From Posidonia oceanica (Eukaryota; Streptophyta; Magnoliopsida; Alismatales; Posidoniaceae), in contig JAZBRS010000013.1 in assembly GCA_037176725.1 (NCBI GenBank), positions 12,403,001 through 12,467,000 of the forward strand: 64,000 nt of DNA, written 5' to 3'. The notes beneath the pieces are model-generated. The model worked only from the letters and a program-made list of their open reading frames with translations. It searched no databases and was not told where the DNA came from. The translations under genes and the position numbers were made by a program. Of this stretch, positions 12,960-23,556 are shown piece after piece. Numbering within the stretch: the first letter of the stretch is position 1; every line of letters begins with the position of its first letter.

Positions 12960-14215
12960 TAAGCCTTCCCTTTACCTAAATTATCCTTTTCTCTCTCTTG
13001 GATTATTCTTTTCTCTCTCCTCTCTCTCTCCTGATTATCCTCCCTCTTTTCATCCCCTTCTCTCTCTTTTTCTTGCCTGGCTGTGGGCCCCCTTTGTGCT
13101 TCTATCTCTTCTCTATCTTATTCTATTTTTACCTTATTTTTAGCATTTTCCTTGACTTTTAAAAAATTGTTTTCCCCCAACTCATCTCTTTCCCCTTTAT
13201 TCCTCCTTTTTCTCTTTTCTTCTTCCTTCTCTTTTCCTTTTTCCTTCTTTTGCTAAAATCCATAAAAAACCCTTAAAAATCTCTAAAACTCTAAAACAAA
13301 AGGGAAGCAAACCAGAACCCTAAGAAAAATAACTAAAAATACTAAACAAACAATTAAAAACCTAAACCCAACTAAATTTAGCTAAAATGGAAAACCAAGG
13401 AGGCAAGCTAAAAAATGCAAAACAAACCAAAAGAAAATGCTGTAAAATCAAGGAAAAAACTAAAGTATAATCAAAACCAACCAAAAGTGAAAACCCTATC
13501 AAAATAATCTAAAAACAAACCCCAAGAAGAAGTAAAACAATTAAAAACACTAAGACAAATAATTAATGAAAAAAAAACTTAACTTAGCAAACCTAAGAAG
13601 AACAATTTAAGAACTTAATTAAAAAAAAGAAAAAAGAAAATGAGAAACAAATTAAAAAGATTTAAAAACACTTAATCCATCAAGAAGAAACTTAACTAAA
13701 AAACATCAAGAAAACTTAACAAATAAAAAATCAAAAGTGTAATTCAAAAAAAAAAGACTTAAGAAGAATCCTAAAAAGACTAAAATCAAAGGCCAAAACT
13801 CACTCTAATTAATCTAAAAATAAACTTTAAAAAATCCTCACTAGAATCCCAAATACTTAACAAGAAAAACACAATTAAAAAATAACTTAAAAGGCTTAAC
13901 AAACACTTAATCAAAATGGAAAACAAATTAAAAACAAAGAAAACCCTTAAAAACCTAATCAAACCCAAAACCCCTCTAAAATCAGAATTAATCAGCTAAA
14001 ACCAGTCATTAAAAATTGAATCAAGATCCTGACTCACAACATAATCATTCTAATATTTTTACATATTTTTATTTTATTTTTACCTAATTTATTTCTCCTC
14101 TTTTTCTCCTCTCCTTCTCCCTTTCTTCCTATCCTTTTTCTTTTTTTTTTTCTGCTGGGCCCAGTCCAGCCCGTCCGCCCCATCTTTCTTTTCTTTCTTT
14201 TTCTTTTTTTTCCCG
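12960..14215. repeat. Low-complexity pyrimidine- and A-rich core of LTR F
   Basis: Positions 12980-13260 and 14080-14215 are C/T-rich; 13260-14040 is A-rich with many AAAACCCTAA-type words. Equivalent domains lie at 27490-28680 (A), 39510-40690 (B 5' LTR) and 61950-63135 (B 3' LTR). I see no gene here. Short CCCTAA matches are not arrayed as a telomere repeat. Confidence 0.75.
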
Positions 14216-15729
14216 CTCGCGGCCCGGCCCGCGATCCCTAGCCTTCGCCCTCCACCCTTCTTCCTTCTTCTTCCTCAGCTTCTTCTTTCTCCTCCATCGA
14301 AGCTGCACAGCACTCCCCCTTCTTTTTCAAATTCAACTTCTTCCCCCTCCATCAGATCAGCACCAGTTCGCCTCGACCTCCTCTTCTCTCAGCACCTTTT
14401 CCGGGAGGCATTAACTGCCTGTCATCTCGCCGGCTGCTCGTCTCCCTCAGCTGCAGTGGACGACGTCGGTGGAATTTGAATTCCAGAGCGCGCGAGCAAG
14501 CCAGCCCTTTAGCCCCTTCTCCAATGCCTTTTTTGCCGTCCGAGAGAGAGAGCTGAGAAATCCAGAGAATTCCCGAGCAAACCTCCTGCTTCTCCCTCTG
14601 AATTCAGCAGCATTTCCCCTTCTTTTTTCTCCCTGAAAACCAAGCCCATTCCAGCCACTCTTTCCTTGCATTCCCATCCCCCGATCTCACCCAGCACATC
14701 AGTACCTTTTCCCCTCCATTTCCCGGCCTTTCCACCTCAGAACCACCCTCGACTCCACCTGAAGATACACCACAGAACCCATCACTTCTCATTTCAGAAT
14801 TGCCTTCACCACAGACTGTCCAATCTTCCCAAATCTTCCTAAGATACTCACCTGAACTCTACCTCCCCAAGGCACCCGACCTTCAGCCCAGCAACCCACC
14901 ACCGCACCTACCCGCCACTTCAAACACCTGCAATCCCCTCTGACCAGAAAATCGACCAACTTGCGAACTCCACCCACAGCCTCCCAAAACCCAATTCAAC
15001 CGCCCAGAAACGTTCACCCGTCATCCAGCAATCTACCAGAAGGTCCCATCCGGCCTGAGGAGCAGCGGACACCCCCCCAGTCTCCGGCTGCCTCTGTGAA
15101 CCGCCAGATCTTCCACCGGTCTTCGCAGCAGCCTTCCAAGCATCCAGGAAACTCCGGAGGGTCGCTTTGAGGCGATTCCAATCTCCCCGAGCCGCCGACG
15201 CCCCCTCCTCTCACCGGACGAGCTCCACCGGCGACCTCTGAAACCGCCTGCGTCGGGAGGACTTCTCAGACGCGGAGACAGGTAACTCTTTATCCCCTTA
15301 GCCTAATCTTCCTCCCCTCTTGCTTTTCCCCCCCTTAGAATAGGCTTTTCTTCGCTCCTGCGCCGAGTCAGCTCCAGCCAGAGTCGTCTTCTCCGGCGAA
15401 CCTCTCCGTGCGTCCCTCCGCTCCGGTCAGCAGAACGGCGTTCCAGCAGCACCCTCCGGTCCGCACGAGTCTCAGGAACACGCTCCGGTCTTCAGATCGC
15501 CGCGTCGTCGCGCCGATCGCCCGGAACGCGCTTCTGAAGCTCTACAGACCTCCGGTGGCTTCTCCGGCTCGCTCCAGCCCGCGTCGAGCTCCGCCGAGTG
15601 TCGTCCGACCTCTGTCAGGACCTGGAGACGCCTCCCCGCCGGTCTGCGCAGCCCCAGCATCCCTGTGCCGACGTTCATGGACGCTGGCAGGTTGCTGCTA
15701 CAGTGTCCATGGCCGTCGGCCATGCACTG

Positions 15730-16740
15730 TTCCTTTATTTTCTAGTTATCTAAGTTTTTTTGCCAATATTGCATTTCTGGTCTGAGTTCCTGTTATTTTG
15801 CATTCCAGTCCTTTATTTGATTTAATCTGCTGATTTCTGAACTGAAACTATATTAAATTGCATGAAATGTCTGTAGTTCTCCTTATTTGCTTTCTGGTCC
15901 TTTTACTGTGCTTTCCTTCAGTAATAAGTTAGACTCTGGCCCTCCAGTTTTTGATTTTTGCACTTAAGTCCTGCAGTAGTTTAATTTAATTTAATGCATG
16001 AATTTTGCCATATGAAATTGCATTCCGGGTCCCCTTTATTCTCAGTATTTGCATCCTGATCCTCTGTCCTGTAGAACTTAGGTTTTATTTTTCATTTTTG
16101 CTTGTTGCATTGCATTTCTCCCCCTCTATTTTCTGATTTTTGCATATAGGTCCTTTCTAATGCACAGTAGCCATTTTAAATGCATATTTAGCTTATTAAA
16201 TTGCATTTTTGACCTTGCATATTTTAAAAATTGCATGTTAGCCCTCTGTCTGCCCCTTTAATGCATATTTTGCTTCAAAAATTGCATTTTTGACCCTGCA
16301 TGATTTGAAAATTACACATAGGTCCTATGCATGCTTATAAAAATCATTTAAATACATATTTTGCTTCAAAAATTGAATTTTAGACCCCACATGTTTGAAA
16401 AATTGCATGTAGGTCCCCATTTGCATTCCTAGACTACTTAGGACCCTGTTTTTCTGGAAAAATTGCATTTTAAACCCTAATGATTTCAAAATTGCATCTT
16501 AACCTGCCACATGTTTTCAAAACTTGTCCTGATGCATACCCCTTTTGGAAAATTGCATTTTAGACCCTGTCCTTTGCAAAATTACATTCAGGCCCTCCTT
16601 TTTTCAAAATCCTTGCATGAAAGCCCCAAACTTTTCAAAACCTTTGCATTTAGACCCCCATCTTTTCAAAAATTGCATTTGAACCCCCAATTTTCTGAAA
16701 AATCCCCCTTAAGTCTTTTCTTGTATTCTGCATGCATTGC
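15730..16740. repeat. Degenerate TTGCATTTT/GACCCC repeat domain of LTR F
   Basis: Words of the type AAAATTGCATTTTAGACCC recur every few tens of bases with much variation. The same domain occurs at about 30120-31080 (A) and 42000-42800 (B). It looks like an old tandem array that has decayed. No coding sequence. Confidence 0.6.
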
Positions 16741-17458
16741 ATTCATGCATTCTAGCTTTTTGCATCCTTTGCACACACTTCAGTATCATTAGCTCCCATT
16801 CACATGGGAGGACCTGTTTACACACCCCTAGGACCTCCTGAACACTTAGATCTATTCTTCTCCCCTGTTCTAGCCCTTCTGCCTTGAAGTTGTGATATCT
16901 TCCAATTCGGCCGTTGGATCTTCTCAAACAAGTTACCCAGACGACCCCGGCGGAGCGCTCTTCAGCATGGAGCAAGCAGATCTCAGATCAGGCCTCAGAT
17001 TTTCCAAGTATGTCCTCCTGAACCCCTGCACAGCATTCATTTGCATACCTTTTGCATTGCATGCATCGTTTTCGCTTTTTGTTTTCTCGATCATGTAGAA
17101 TAGGGTTTCCTCCTCTTATCTATCAACTCCGTTCCTCGTTTCGCGTATCCCCAAGTGTTTTGTGTTGTGTTTCCCCTGGATTCACCACTTACTGCGACTC
17201 TCTTCCACCTTATTCAAGATCTGATCGCACTGCGAGCTTTGGGCAGCGTGCGAGACACATCGTGGAGCGGTTCAGTGGGAAACAGTCGCAAAACAGTGGC
17301 AATCCCTCCAGTTGCTTGTTCTCCCCAGTGTAGGTCTTCACACCTACTCTGTATGGTCCTTAAACGGCGTCTGTTCTCACACACGCGCTGTTTTACTTCT
17401 CCTTTTTGCTCTCTTGTTCCTTCTCCTTGCATTTGCATCTGCTTGGTTTTACCGAGGT

Positions 17459-18000
17459 TTCGCTTCGCTTTTGGCACCGTTTTGCGTGCCCGCCTTGCTT
17501 TTGGCACCGTTTTGCGTGCCCGCTTTGTCTTTTGCGCCGTTTTGCGCACTTGCTCCGCTTTTGGCACCGTTTTGCGTGCCCGATTTGTCCTTTGCGCCGT
17601 TTTGCGCACTCGCTCTGCTTTTGGCACCGTTTTGCGTGCCCGCTTTGTCTTTTGCACCGCTTTGCGCGCCCGCTCTGTTCTTGGCACCGTTTTGCGTGCC
17701 CTCTTTGTCTTTTGCGCCGTTTTACGCGCTCGCTTTGTTTTTGGCACCGTTTTGCGTGCCCGCTTTGTCTTTTGCACCGCTGCGCGCTCGCTCTGCTCTT
17801 GGCACCGTTTCGCGTGCCCGCTTTGTCTTTTGTGCCTTTTTGCGCGCTCGCTTTGTTCTCGGCACCGTTTTGCGTGCCTGCTTTGTTCTTGGCACCGTTT
17901 TGCGTGCCCGCTTCGCTTTTGGCACTGTTTTGCGTGCCCGTCTTGTTTTCTTGCACCGTTTTGCGTGTCGCTCTCATTTCTTGCATTGTTTCACGTGTTT
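17459..18000. repeat. 30-bp minisatellite in LTR F, about 18 units
   Basis: Units such as GGCACCGTTTTGCGTGCC plus 12 bases recur every 30 bp. Many contain a small inverted repeat (GGCAC...GTGCC, or TGCGC...GCGCA). Because 30 is a multiple of three, all six frames stay open for long distances, giving false proteins rich in KTKRARKTV or CVPALSFAPF. The homologous arrays in A and B differ in unit number. Confidence 0.9.
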
Positions 18001-18652
18001 TACGCCGTTTTCTCTTGCAAGTCGCCTGCATTGCTCGGTTTTGCCGTTGTTTTGCTTTTCCGCTTGCATTTGCATATAAGGCAGTGATGCTTACTGCCTG
18101 GAGTTCTCACGAGCCCGGTTTCGCCCGATTCGGAACACAGACAGCGCTACTGAGCACTTAGACTGCACGTTTACTTTCCTTGCATTGCATCCCACCACTT
18201 AGAGCACACCTATGAGCATTCATTCAAGCATTCATTGGCATTTAGGCATTCAAACCTGCATTTCCCTGCGTATGCGAGCGTAAGCCTAGAAAGACCGATT
18301 CTCGGGCGTGTCGGGGGTGCCTAACACCTTCCCCACGCGTAACAGGAGTCCTTGCCCAGTCTTTTGGCCCGCATTGACCATATCGCCCTTATCCTAGGCA
18401 TAAGTCATCTCATTTGCATGTATTTGCATTTGTTTTCCTTTGCATTGCTTTGCTTTGCATTTCTTGCTTGGTTTTGCGTGTTAATTCACGCATTTCCCCC
18501 GATTTTCCTTGTCTCCCGATAATAGACACGGTGGCGACTCTGATTTGTCTTATCTTCTTCTTTCCTTCCCTTTTTAAGTGTTTTCGAGTTGAGCCCTCCT
18601 CCTCGGATCATCGCCGCTAATAGTAAGCCTGATTCTGATTGGGATTACTACA

Positions 18653-18657
18653 CAATC
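18653..18657. repeat. Target-site duplication, right of solo LTR F
   Basis: CAATC directly after the LTR end, matching 12563-12567. Confidence 0.9.
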
Positions 18658-19219
18658 TCACTCACTAATGCAGGAAGATGCTTGCCTAGTGCCTAAATGC
18701 AATGAATGTCTGATTGCTACGCATGGGAAATAAACATGCTATCTATGTGCTCAGCAGCGCTGCTAGTGTTCCGAACTGGGCAAAACCTGGATCGTGAGAA
18801 CTCCTAGGCAGTAAGCATCATTGCCCTAATGCAAATGCAGGCGATAAGACAAAACTACTAGGAAAGCTATGCAATGCAAGCGACATGCAAGGGATAAAGC
18901 AAAAGTGGGTGCAGAAAATGGTACAAACAGTAAGAAAATGGTGCGGAAAACGATGCAAAAGCAGTGCAGAAAATAGTGCAAAGGCGACGTGTAGATAAAG
19001 GCACGAAAACTATGCAAGCGAGCAACATGCAACAGGGAAAGCGAAAGCGAGTCCGAGGCGAAAACCACGAGAAAGCGTGCAAGGCGAGGTGCAAAATCAA
19101 AATAGGGGGGCAAGCAGCGTGCACAGGTGTTACAGCATGCCTAAGAAGCAATAAAACATGGAAAACGGCGAATGAAACCAAATCGGCATCTTAAAAACCA
19201 AGTTCAGCCAACTACAGGC

Positions 19220-21504
19220 GTTGGACGCTGGCATCGCTGGCGTCCAACACCTACTGGAGGCAAACAGCATGCAGTTTTGGAAAGTTGATGCATTCTAGCT
19301 ATATGAATGTGATGCAGATGCAGAGATGCAGGACAATGGGTGTAGAGCATGTTAAGCAGTCAAGGCAGCAAATCAGAAACAAGCTCAGAACAGGATGCAA
19401 GCAAAGATCAGCATTTAAACAAGCAGGGCGTTGGACACCTGATAGCATGGCGTCCAACGTTAGACACCAGAGAGACTAGCGTCCAACACAGGCCAAAGGA
19501 CAGCATAGCAAATCAGCATACAGATGATGAACAAAATATGTAAGCATGCATTTAGGCTACTATAAGCAGGTATAGGCTAAACATGCAAGCATAGGATATG
19601 AAAAATCCAAGAAAAACAACATCTGCAATGCATGCAAGGAATAAAGCTCAACCAGAGCATTGGACGCGAGCTACACCTACGTCCAACATTGGACGCGAGG
19701 AACAGCAGCGTACAACGCACTGGGAGGCACAATCAAACAAAACCCTGCATAAAACTTGGATATAAACTATAAAAGCTGAGGAGCAGTTGCTATGAAGGCT
19801 AAGCAAGCATACAAGCGCAGAGATCATGCAAACATAGGGATCAGAGCATCATGCAAGCATTTAAACAAGAGTAACTGAGCAGCGACGTAAGACGCTGGTA
19901 GCAGCAGCGTCCAACATAGGACGTTGAAGCCCCTAGCGTCCAACACATGAAGGATGCAAACCTACCTGCAAAGGGGGAGCTCAGCTCTAAACCCCACTTA
20001 AACATGCATGCAAGCTACTGAGGACATGCCAGATCAAGAAAAACCACTTATACCAAGCATATAATCCATGAGAAGCAAGTAAGAAAGAGTATGCAGAGGA
20101 ATAAAGGGGTAAAAACCCACGAAAATTAGCATGCAACTTGAGAGGAGACTAGCAAGCTTAAACATGGTTGCCATAGGGGCCAAGCATCACTAAACATGCA
20201 TGGATCATGTATAAATCTCAAAAATAAGCATGATACAAGCATGGCAGCAGATATAAGCAAGCAGATAAGTACGATGCTGGACTCTCCAGCATCCAACGTT
20301 GGACGCGAGAGTTCCAGTGTCCAACATAGGCAAACAGTAGATTAATCATGGAACATGCAATATTGATTTAAGATGGGATCAAAACACGAAAGCAGACATG
20401 GTACAGCATCTGTAAGCATGTAAGGAAAGCATGCAGAACAAACTCATAAAAAGCAAGCAAAGCAAAGCATGGTAAGTTTTAAAGCAAAATCAAAGCAAAG
20501 GAAGACAAGGCACAGTAGGGGATTGGATGTGGCTCCTGCCGCGTCCAATGTTGGATGCACTAGGCTGTGCGTCCAACAAGTCGGGAATCCTCCCGTCCAA
20601 GGACAGTGGCCAAATCGGCCAAAAGCTTCAAACAAACTTGCTAGGGAGCAAGTGTGGTCGACGGCGAGCATGGTGGTATGCTTGGTGCCAGAAATAGGTG
20701 GGTGAATTGCTCCACCCACCTCCTCCTCCTCGCGGCCGGAAAGCCAAGGCGGGGAGGGGTGTGTGCTGTGCTAAAAATTGAAAAAACTGCCTAAGAACAT
20801 TCCTACACACATGCACGAACTAAAGGTAAGGAATCCCTACCTGGTCGCGGCCTGAAATGGCTGTTTGCGTTCCTCGTCGGCACTGTGGAAGGTGGCGGCC
20901 GACGAACTCTGGCGAGCTTGCAGTGCGCATAGGAGGCACGGGAAAGGTTGCTGGAAGCTTGGGAGTGGTCGTGGGAGATCACTCTTTGCTCTAGAGGTTG
21001 TGAATTCTCTCTAGAATGGGTGTGGTGAGCTCTGGAAGGGGGAGAAGTGGCTGGTTTTGGTGAGTGGTGCATGGGTTCTAGCACATGGCAGTGGCTTTGG
21101 GCTGGCTTTGGACTGATTTTGCAGGCAATTGCAAGCGTGGCAGGGGCTGTTGTGAGTGGGGAATCCACGAGGGATGTCACGCAAAGGCTTGGGGCTTGTC
21201 AAGAGGGCAAGCAAGTCTTGGTGGTGGTAGGCGAAGGCGGCTAAAGTCAGTGACCGCGGTGAGAGCGGAGGTCACGCTGGGGCAGAGGAGATGGCTTGGC
21301 AGGGCAGTTACGTGGCCTTGGCAGCTAATGGATGGGTTGGAGTGGTGAGTAAGTGGCCGAGGAGACCGGTAGTAAGTGCGTGCAAGCAGTGGATGGGACG
21401 GGAGGTGAGCTAGAGGTGGCAGAGCAACCGCTGCACCTCCCGGGACGTTGGACGCTAGTGCAGAGCGCGTCCAAAGCTGGACGCTACCCGTGCCGGCGTC
21501 CAAC
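19220..21504. repeat. Phased 29-bp hairpin units in E's LTR
   Basis: Twelve units of the form GTTGGACGC, about 11 variable bases, GCGTCCAAC start at 19220, 19430, 19459, 19659, 19688, 19887, 19916, 20298, 20522, 20550, 21447 and 21476; a shortened thirteenth precedes 20298. Left and right arms start 19-20 bp apart in every unit, and paired units start 28-29 bp apart, the second beginning exactly where the first ends. Clusters lie about 200-400 bp apart, the last farther. The loops differ and the DNA between clusters is not obviously repeated. No ORF explains them. Confidence 0.85.
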
Positions 21505-21748
21505 ATGCCCAGGAGGCCAAAGGCTCAAATGGGCTTGGGCCTTGGTTTAAAAAGTTTTTAAAAAAAGGTGTAAAAGGCTTGGGTGATGGTTTTGGGGTTT
21601 AAGGGGGGGTTTTAGGGTTGGTTTAGGAATGGGATTTGGTTTTTAAGTCAAAATGGGTTAATCTGAAAAAAGGAGAGCCATCCCAGAGTCCAGGCAAGTT
21701 TGCAGGAGAAACCACCATCTTCCAGGCTGTCATAATGGGGTGTCTACA

Positions 21749-22784
21749 GAACCTCCTTCCCGCCACCGCCGGCGGCTCGTCGGCATTACCATTCGCCGTC
21801 AACCGTTGGGCAGCTCAAGAGTGCCTCCATGCGAAGTGAATGTGGGGGAAGAGAGGGGAGGTGTCCGGGAACCTTCCCGGACCCTCAAACATGCAAGGTA
21901 GGAGCGGGGCCTACCTTTGTGGCTTGCCGATGCAACGGGTGTCGCCGGAGAAGATGCCAGAGCTAGGGAAGACGATGTTGGCGTGGCTCGGGGAGGCTTC
22001 TGGGATGCTCGAACACACATGGGAAAGGCTTGGGAATGCTCTGGGATCACTCACAAATTCACTCTGGAGGGAATTGGGAGTCTGGAGTGAGTGGAAAGGG
22101 GAGCTCTCTCTTGCAAAAATGGCTGGCGATCTGTGTGATGAATGGGTTCTCGTGCAAGGAATGGTTTTGTTCGTTGGGTGGCACTGGGCGCGAGGAGGGA
22201 GCGGCACAGTGAGGGAGTGTGAGAGCGGATCTCACGGGCCGAAGGAGTGGTGAAGGAGCTGGAGTCATGGCCGGCTGTAGGCGTTGACGTCGAGGTGGGC
22301 GTGGTCGGCGAGGAGAAGGCTTGTGAGAGCGGGAAAGGTGGCGGCCGGGCATGCCGAGTTAGTGGATTTGTTGTGTAGCTGGTGTAGCACATGAGTGTGG
22401 ACAGGTCAGAGGTGAGAGGCGATCGGCAATGGCCGTGCGGGATGGGTTCAAACGGCGGTCTGATTTGCAAGTTCAGTCGCCTGGTGCATTGGCGCCAAAC
22501 TCAGTCGCCACAGGTAGTGGCGACAGGTCTTAGTCGCCCCTGCACTCGACGACCAACCGTGCAGCTCAGTGGGCTGCGCTTCTATTGGGCTTTGGCTTGA
22601 CTTAGGTTAAGTTTTGGGTTTTGAGGTTAAAATGTGAAGTGGAAATGGTTTAGTTTTGGTTAAGTCTAGGTAGATCTTGGGTAGGGTTTTGGGTAGGTCT
22701 GGAATAGGATCCTCCGAGCCATCTTCCAAGCAAACTTCCAAAGATTCTCTGACTGAAAAGACCCGTCGAAATGGGGTGTCTACA
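21749..22784 (-). mobile_element. Element D: 5' part of an LTR
   Basis: On the minus strand an LTR starts at 22784 (TGTAGACACCCCATTTCGAC) and continues for 1,036 bp until E's LTR begins at 21748. It interrupts C's PMD ORF. The rest of D is not in the window, consistent with E having inserted into it. Whether D is a solo LTR or part of a full element cannot be seen. It contains a three-unit hairpin group (22473-22556). No gene is supported. Confidence 0.75.
22473..22556. repeat. Three phased hairpin units in LTR D
   Basis: Units begin TCAGTCGCC at 22473 and 22501 and TTAGTCGCC at 22530, each followed by about 9 bases and a complementary arm (GGCGCC, GGCGAC, GACGAC). Spacing is 28 and 29 bp, the same as in E's LTR, but the arm sequence is unrelated. 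Confidence 0.7.
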
Positions 22785-23556
22785 GCTGTCGACAAAGGCC
22801 CCCTGCTGGAAGCCGAACTGTCGCATGACCTGGATAGGGTGATACTCTACACCTCCGGTGAATCCCGGCAGTATGACCAGTCACATGTCACGGGTGATAC
22901 TCTACACCTCCGTAGCCATGGAAGTGGCAGCAGCGGTGCGAGATGCGGTCCAGCCTGTGGTATGTTTCTGCTAGGACTACTGGTGCTAGGTCGATCTGCC
23001 TGGTCGCCACAGTAAAGGCGATCTCGGCAACTTTGATCGCGATCGTCATCTGACCATGAGTGAAGATCATCTCGCCTAGGAAGCGGGTGACGAAGCCTCA
23101 GAGCCATAGCTCATCTCTGAGCGTGGCACGCTTCTTGGCGACTTCATCAAAGTATTGTAGGCAGAGCATGGGCATAGCCTCGTTGGGGCAAAGCAGCCTA
23201 CGTTTGCATTCCACAGTGGAGAGTCCGGTAAGTTGGCTCAGTGTTGCATTGTATCCATCCTGCCTCATGAATGTGGCAGGCCCCATGAGCTTGGAGAAGC
23301 CGCAGATCCAGCGTACCTCCTCTAGCGTGAGTGTCAACTCTGTCTTGCCGAAGTAGAAAACATGGTGCACTGGCTTCTAGAACCTTGTAGCAGCGCATAG
23401 AAGATGTCGACTTACTTCTACATCAGCAGCTTTCAAAAGCCTGGGCGGGATGCCCCATAAGCTTAGCCTCTCACGGTCACCGGTGGTGAGTTCGCCGATC
23501 CAATCTTGGAGGACCTCAGAGCAGTGCGGCGGGGTAACCAAAGTAGGGAAGCCCAT
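22785..23556 (-). pseudogene. C additional ORF: PMD-like protein, broken
   Basis: Start codon at 23556-23554 (MGFPTLVTP). It aligns with B's PMD protein from the start to GAF(I/V)DS, where LTR D interrupts it. Two in-frame stops lie near 23377 and 23098. The middle (from HGCGALIQVW to just before VEYHP in B) is missing. At that junction a 21-bp sequence occurs twice (22837-22857 and 22892-22912), separated by 34 bp, which suggests a repeat-mediated rearrangement. The PMD signature RVMRQFG of B is present as QVMRQFG. Confidence 0.8.

Larger units (their letters stand above)
12568..18652 (+). mobile_element. Element F: solo LTR of a Tat/Ogre-type retrotransposon
   Basis: Starts TGTTGACACC and ends GGGATTACTACA (TG...CA), 6,085 bp, flanked by CAATC on both sides. 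The sequence after the end is not a PBS but the continuation of E's LTR, so this is a complete solo LTR, presumably left by recombination between two LTRs of a full element. It has the same domain order as the LTRs of A and B: C-rich start, pyrimidine- and A-rich core, GC-rich part (about 14250-15700), a T-rich part with repeated TTGCATTTT words, a 30-bp minisatellite, then the conserved 3' end. Long open frames in it are a by-product of the 30-bp repeat. Confidence 0.93.
1..21748 (-). mobile_element. Element E: Tat/Ogre-type Ty3/gypsy retrotransposon, partial
   Basis: Read on the minus strand this gives a 5' LTR (21748 to 12133, split by solo LTR F), PBS, leader, gag-PR, RT-RNH-aRNH-INT and the start of a PMD ORF, which runs off the left edge. 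The 3' spacer and 3' LTR must lie outside the window. The coding part carries many stops and frameshifts, and the PBS has C-to-T type decay, so E is older than B. The LTR start (TGTAGACACC) abuts 1 kb of another LTR (D), which suggests E inserted into D. That inference predicts the rest of D beyond E's missing 3' LTR. Confidence 0.85.
12133..21748 (-). repeat. E 5' LTR, split by solo LTR F
   Basis: On the minus strand it starts TGTAGACACC at 21748 and ends ...TATA at 12133, one base before the PBS. Removing F (6,085 bp) and one 5-bp duplication leaves about 3,526 bp. The part next to F (18658-18840 and 12135-12562) aligns with the 3' parts of the LTRs of A, B and F, including the GCTTACTGCC and GGGGGTGCCTAACACC blocks, so the LTR families are related. 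Positions 18840-19085 are a degraded form of the 30-bp array seen in F. Positions 19220-21504 contain phased hairpin units (separate entry). Confidence 0.85.

Noticed and set aside
17155..18087. 310-residue open frame (and others on both strands) in LTR F
   Set aside because: It is the 30-bp minisatellite, open in all frames because the period is a multiple of three; no family match and different in A and B.
19220..21504. CRISPR array
   Set aside because: Fixed 9-bp arms with variable 11-base loops superficially resemble repeats and spacers, but units are mostly in pairs, lie in a plant LTR, and no cas genes exist.
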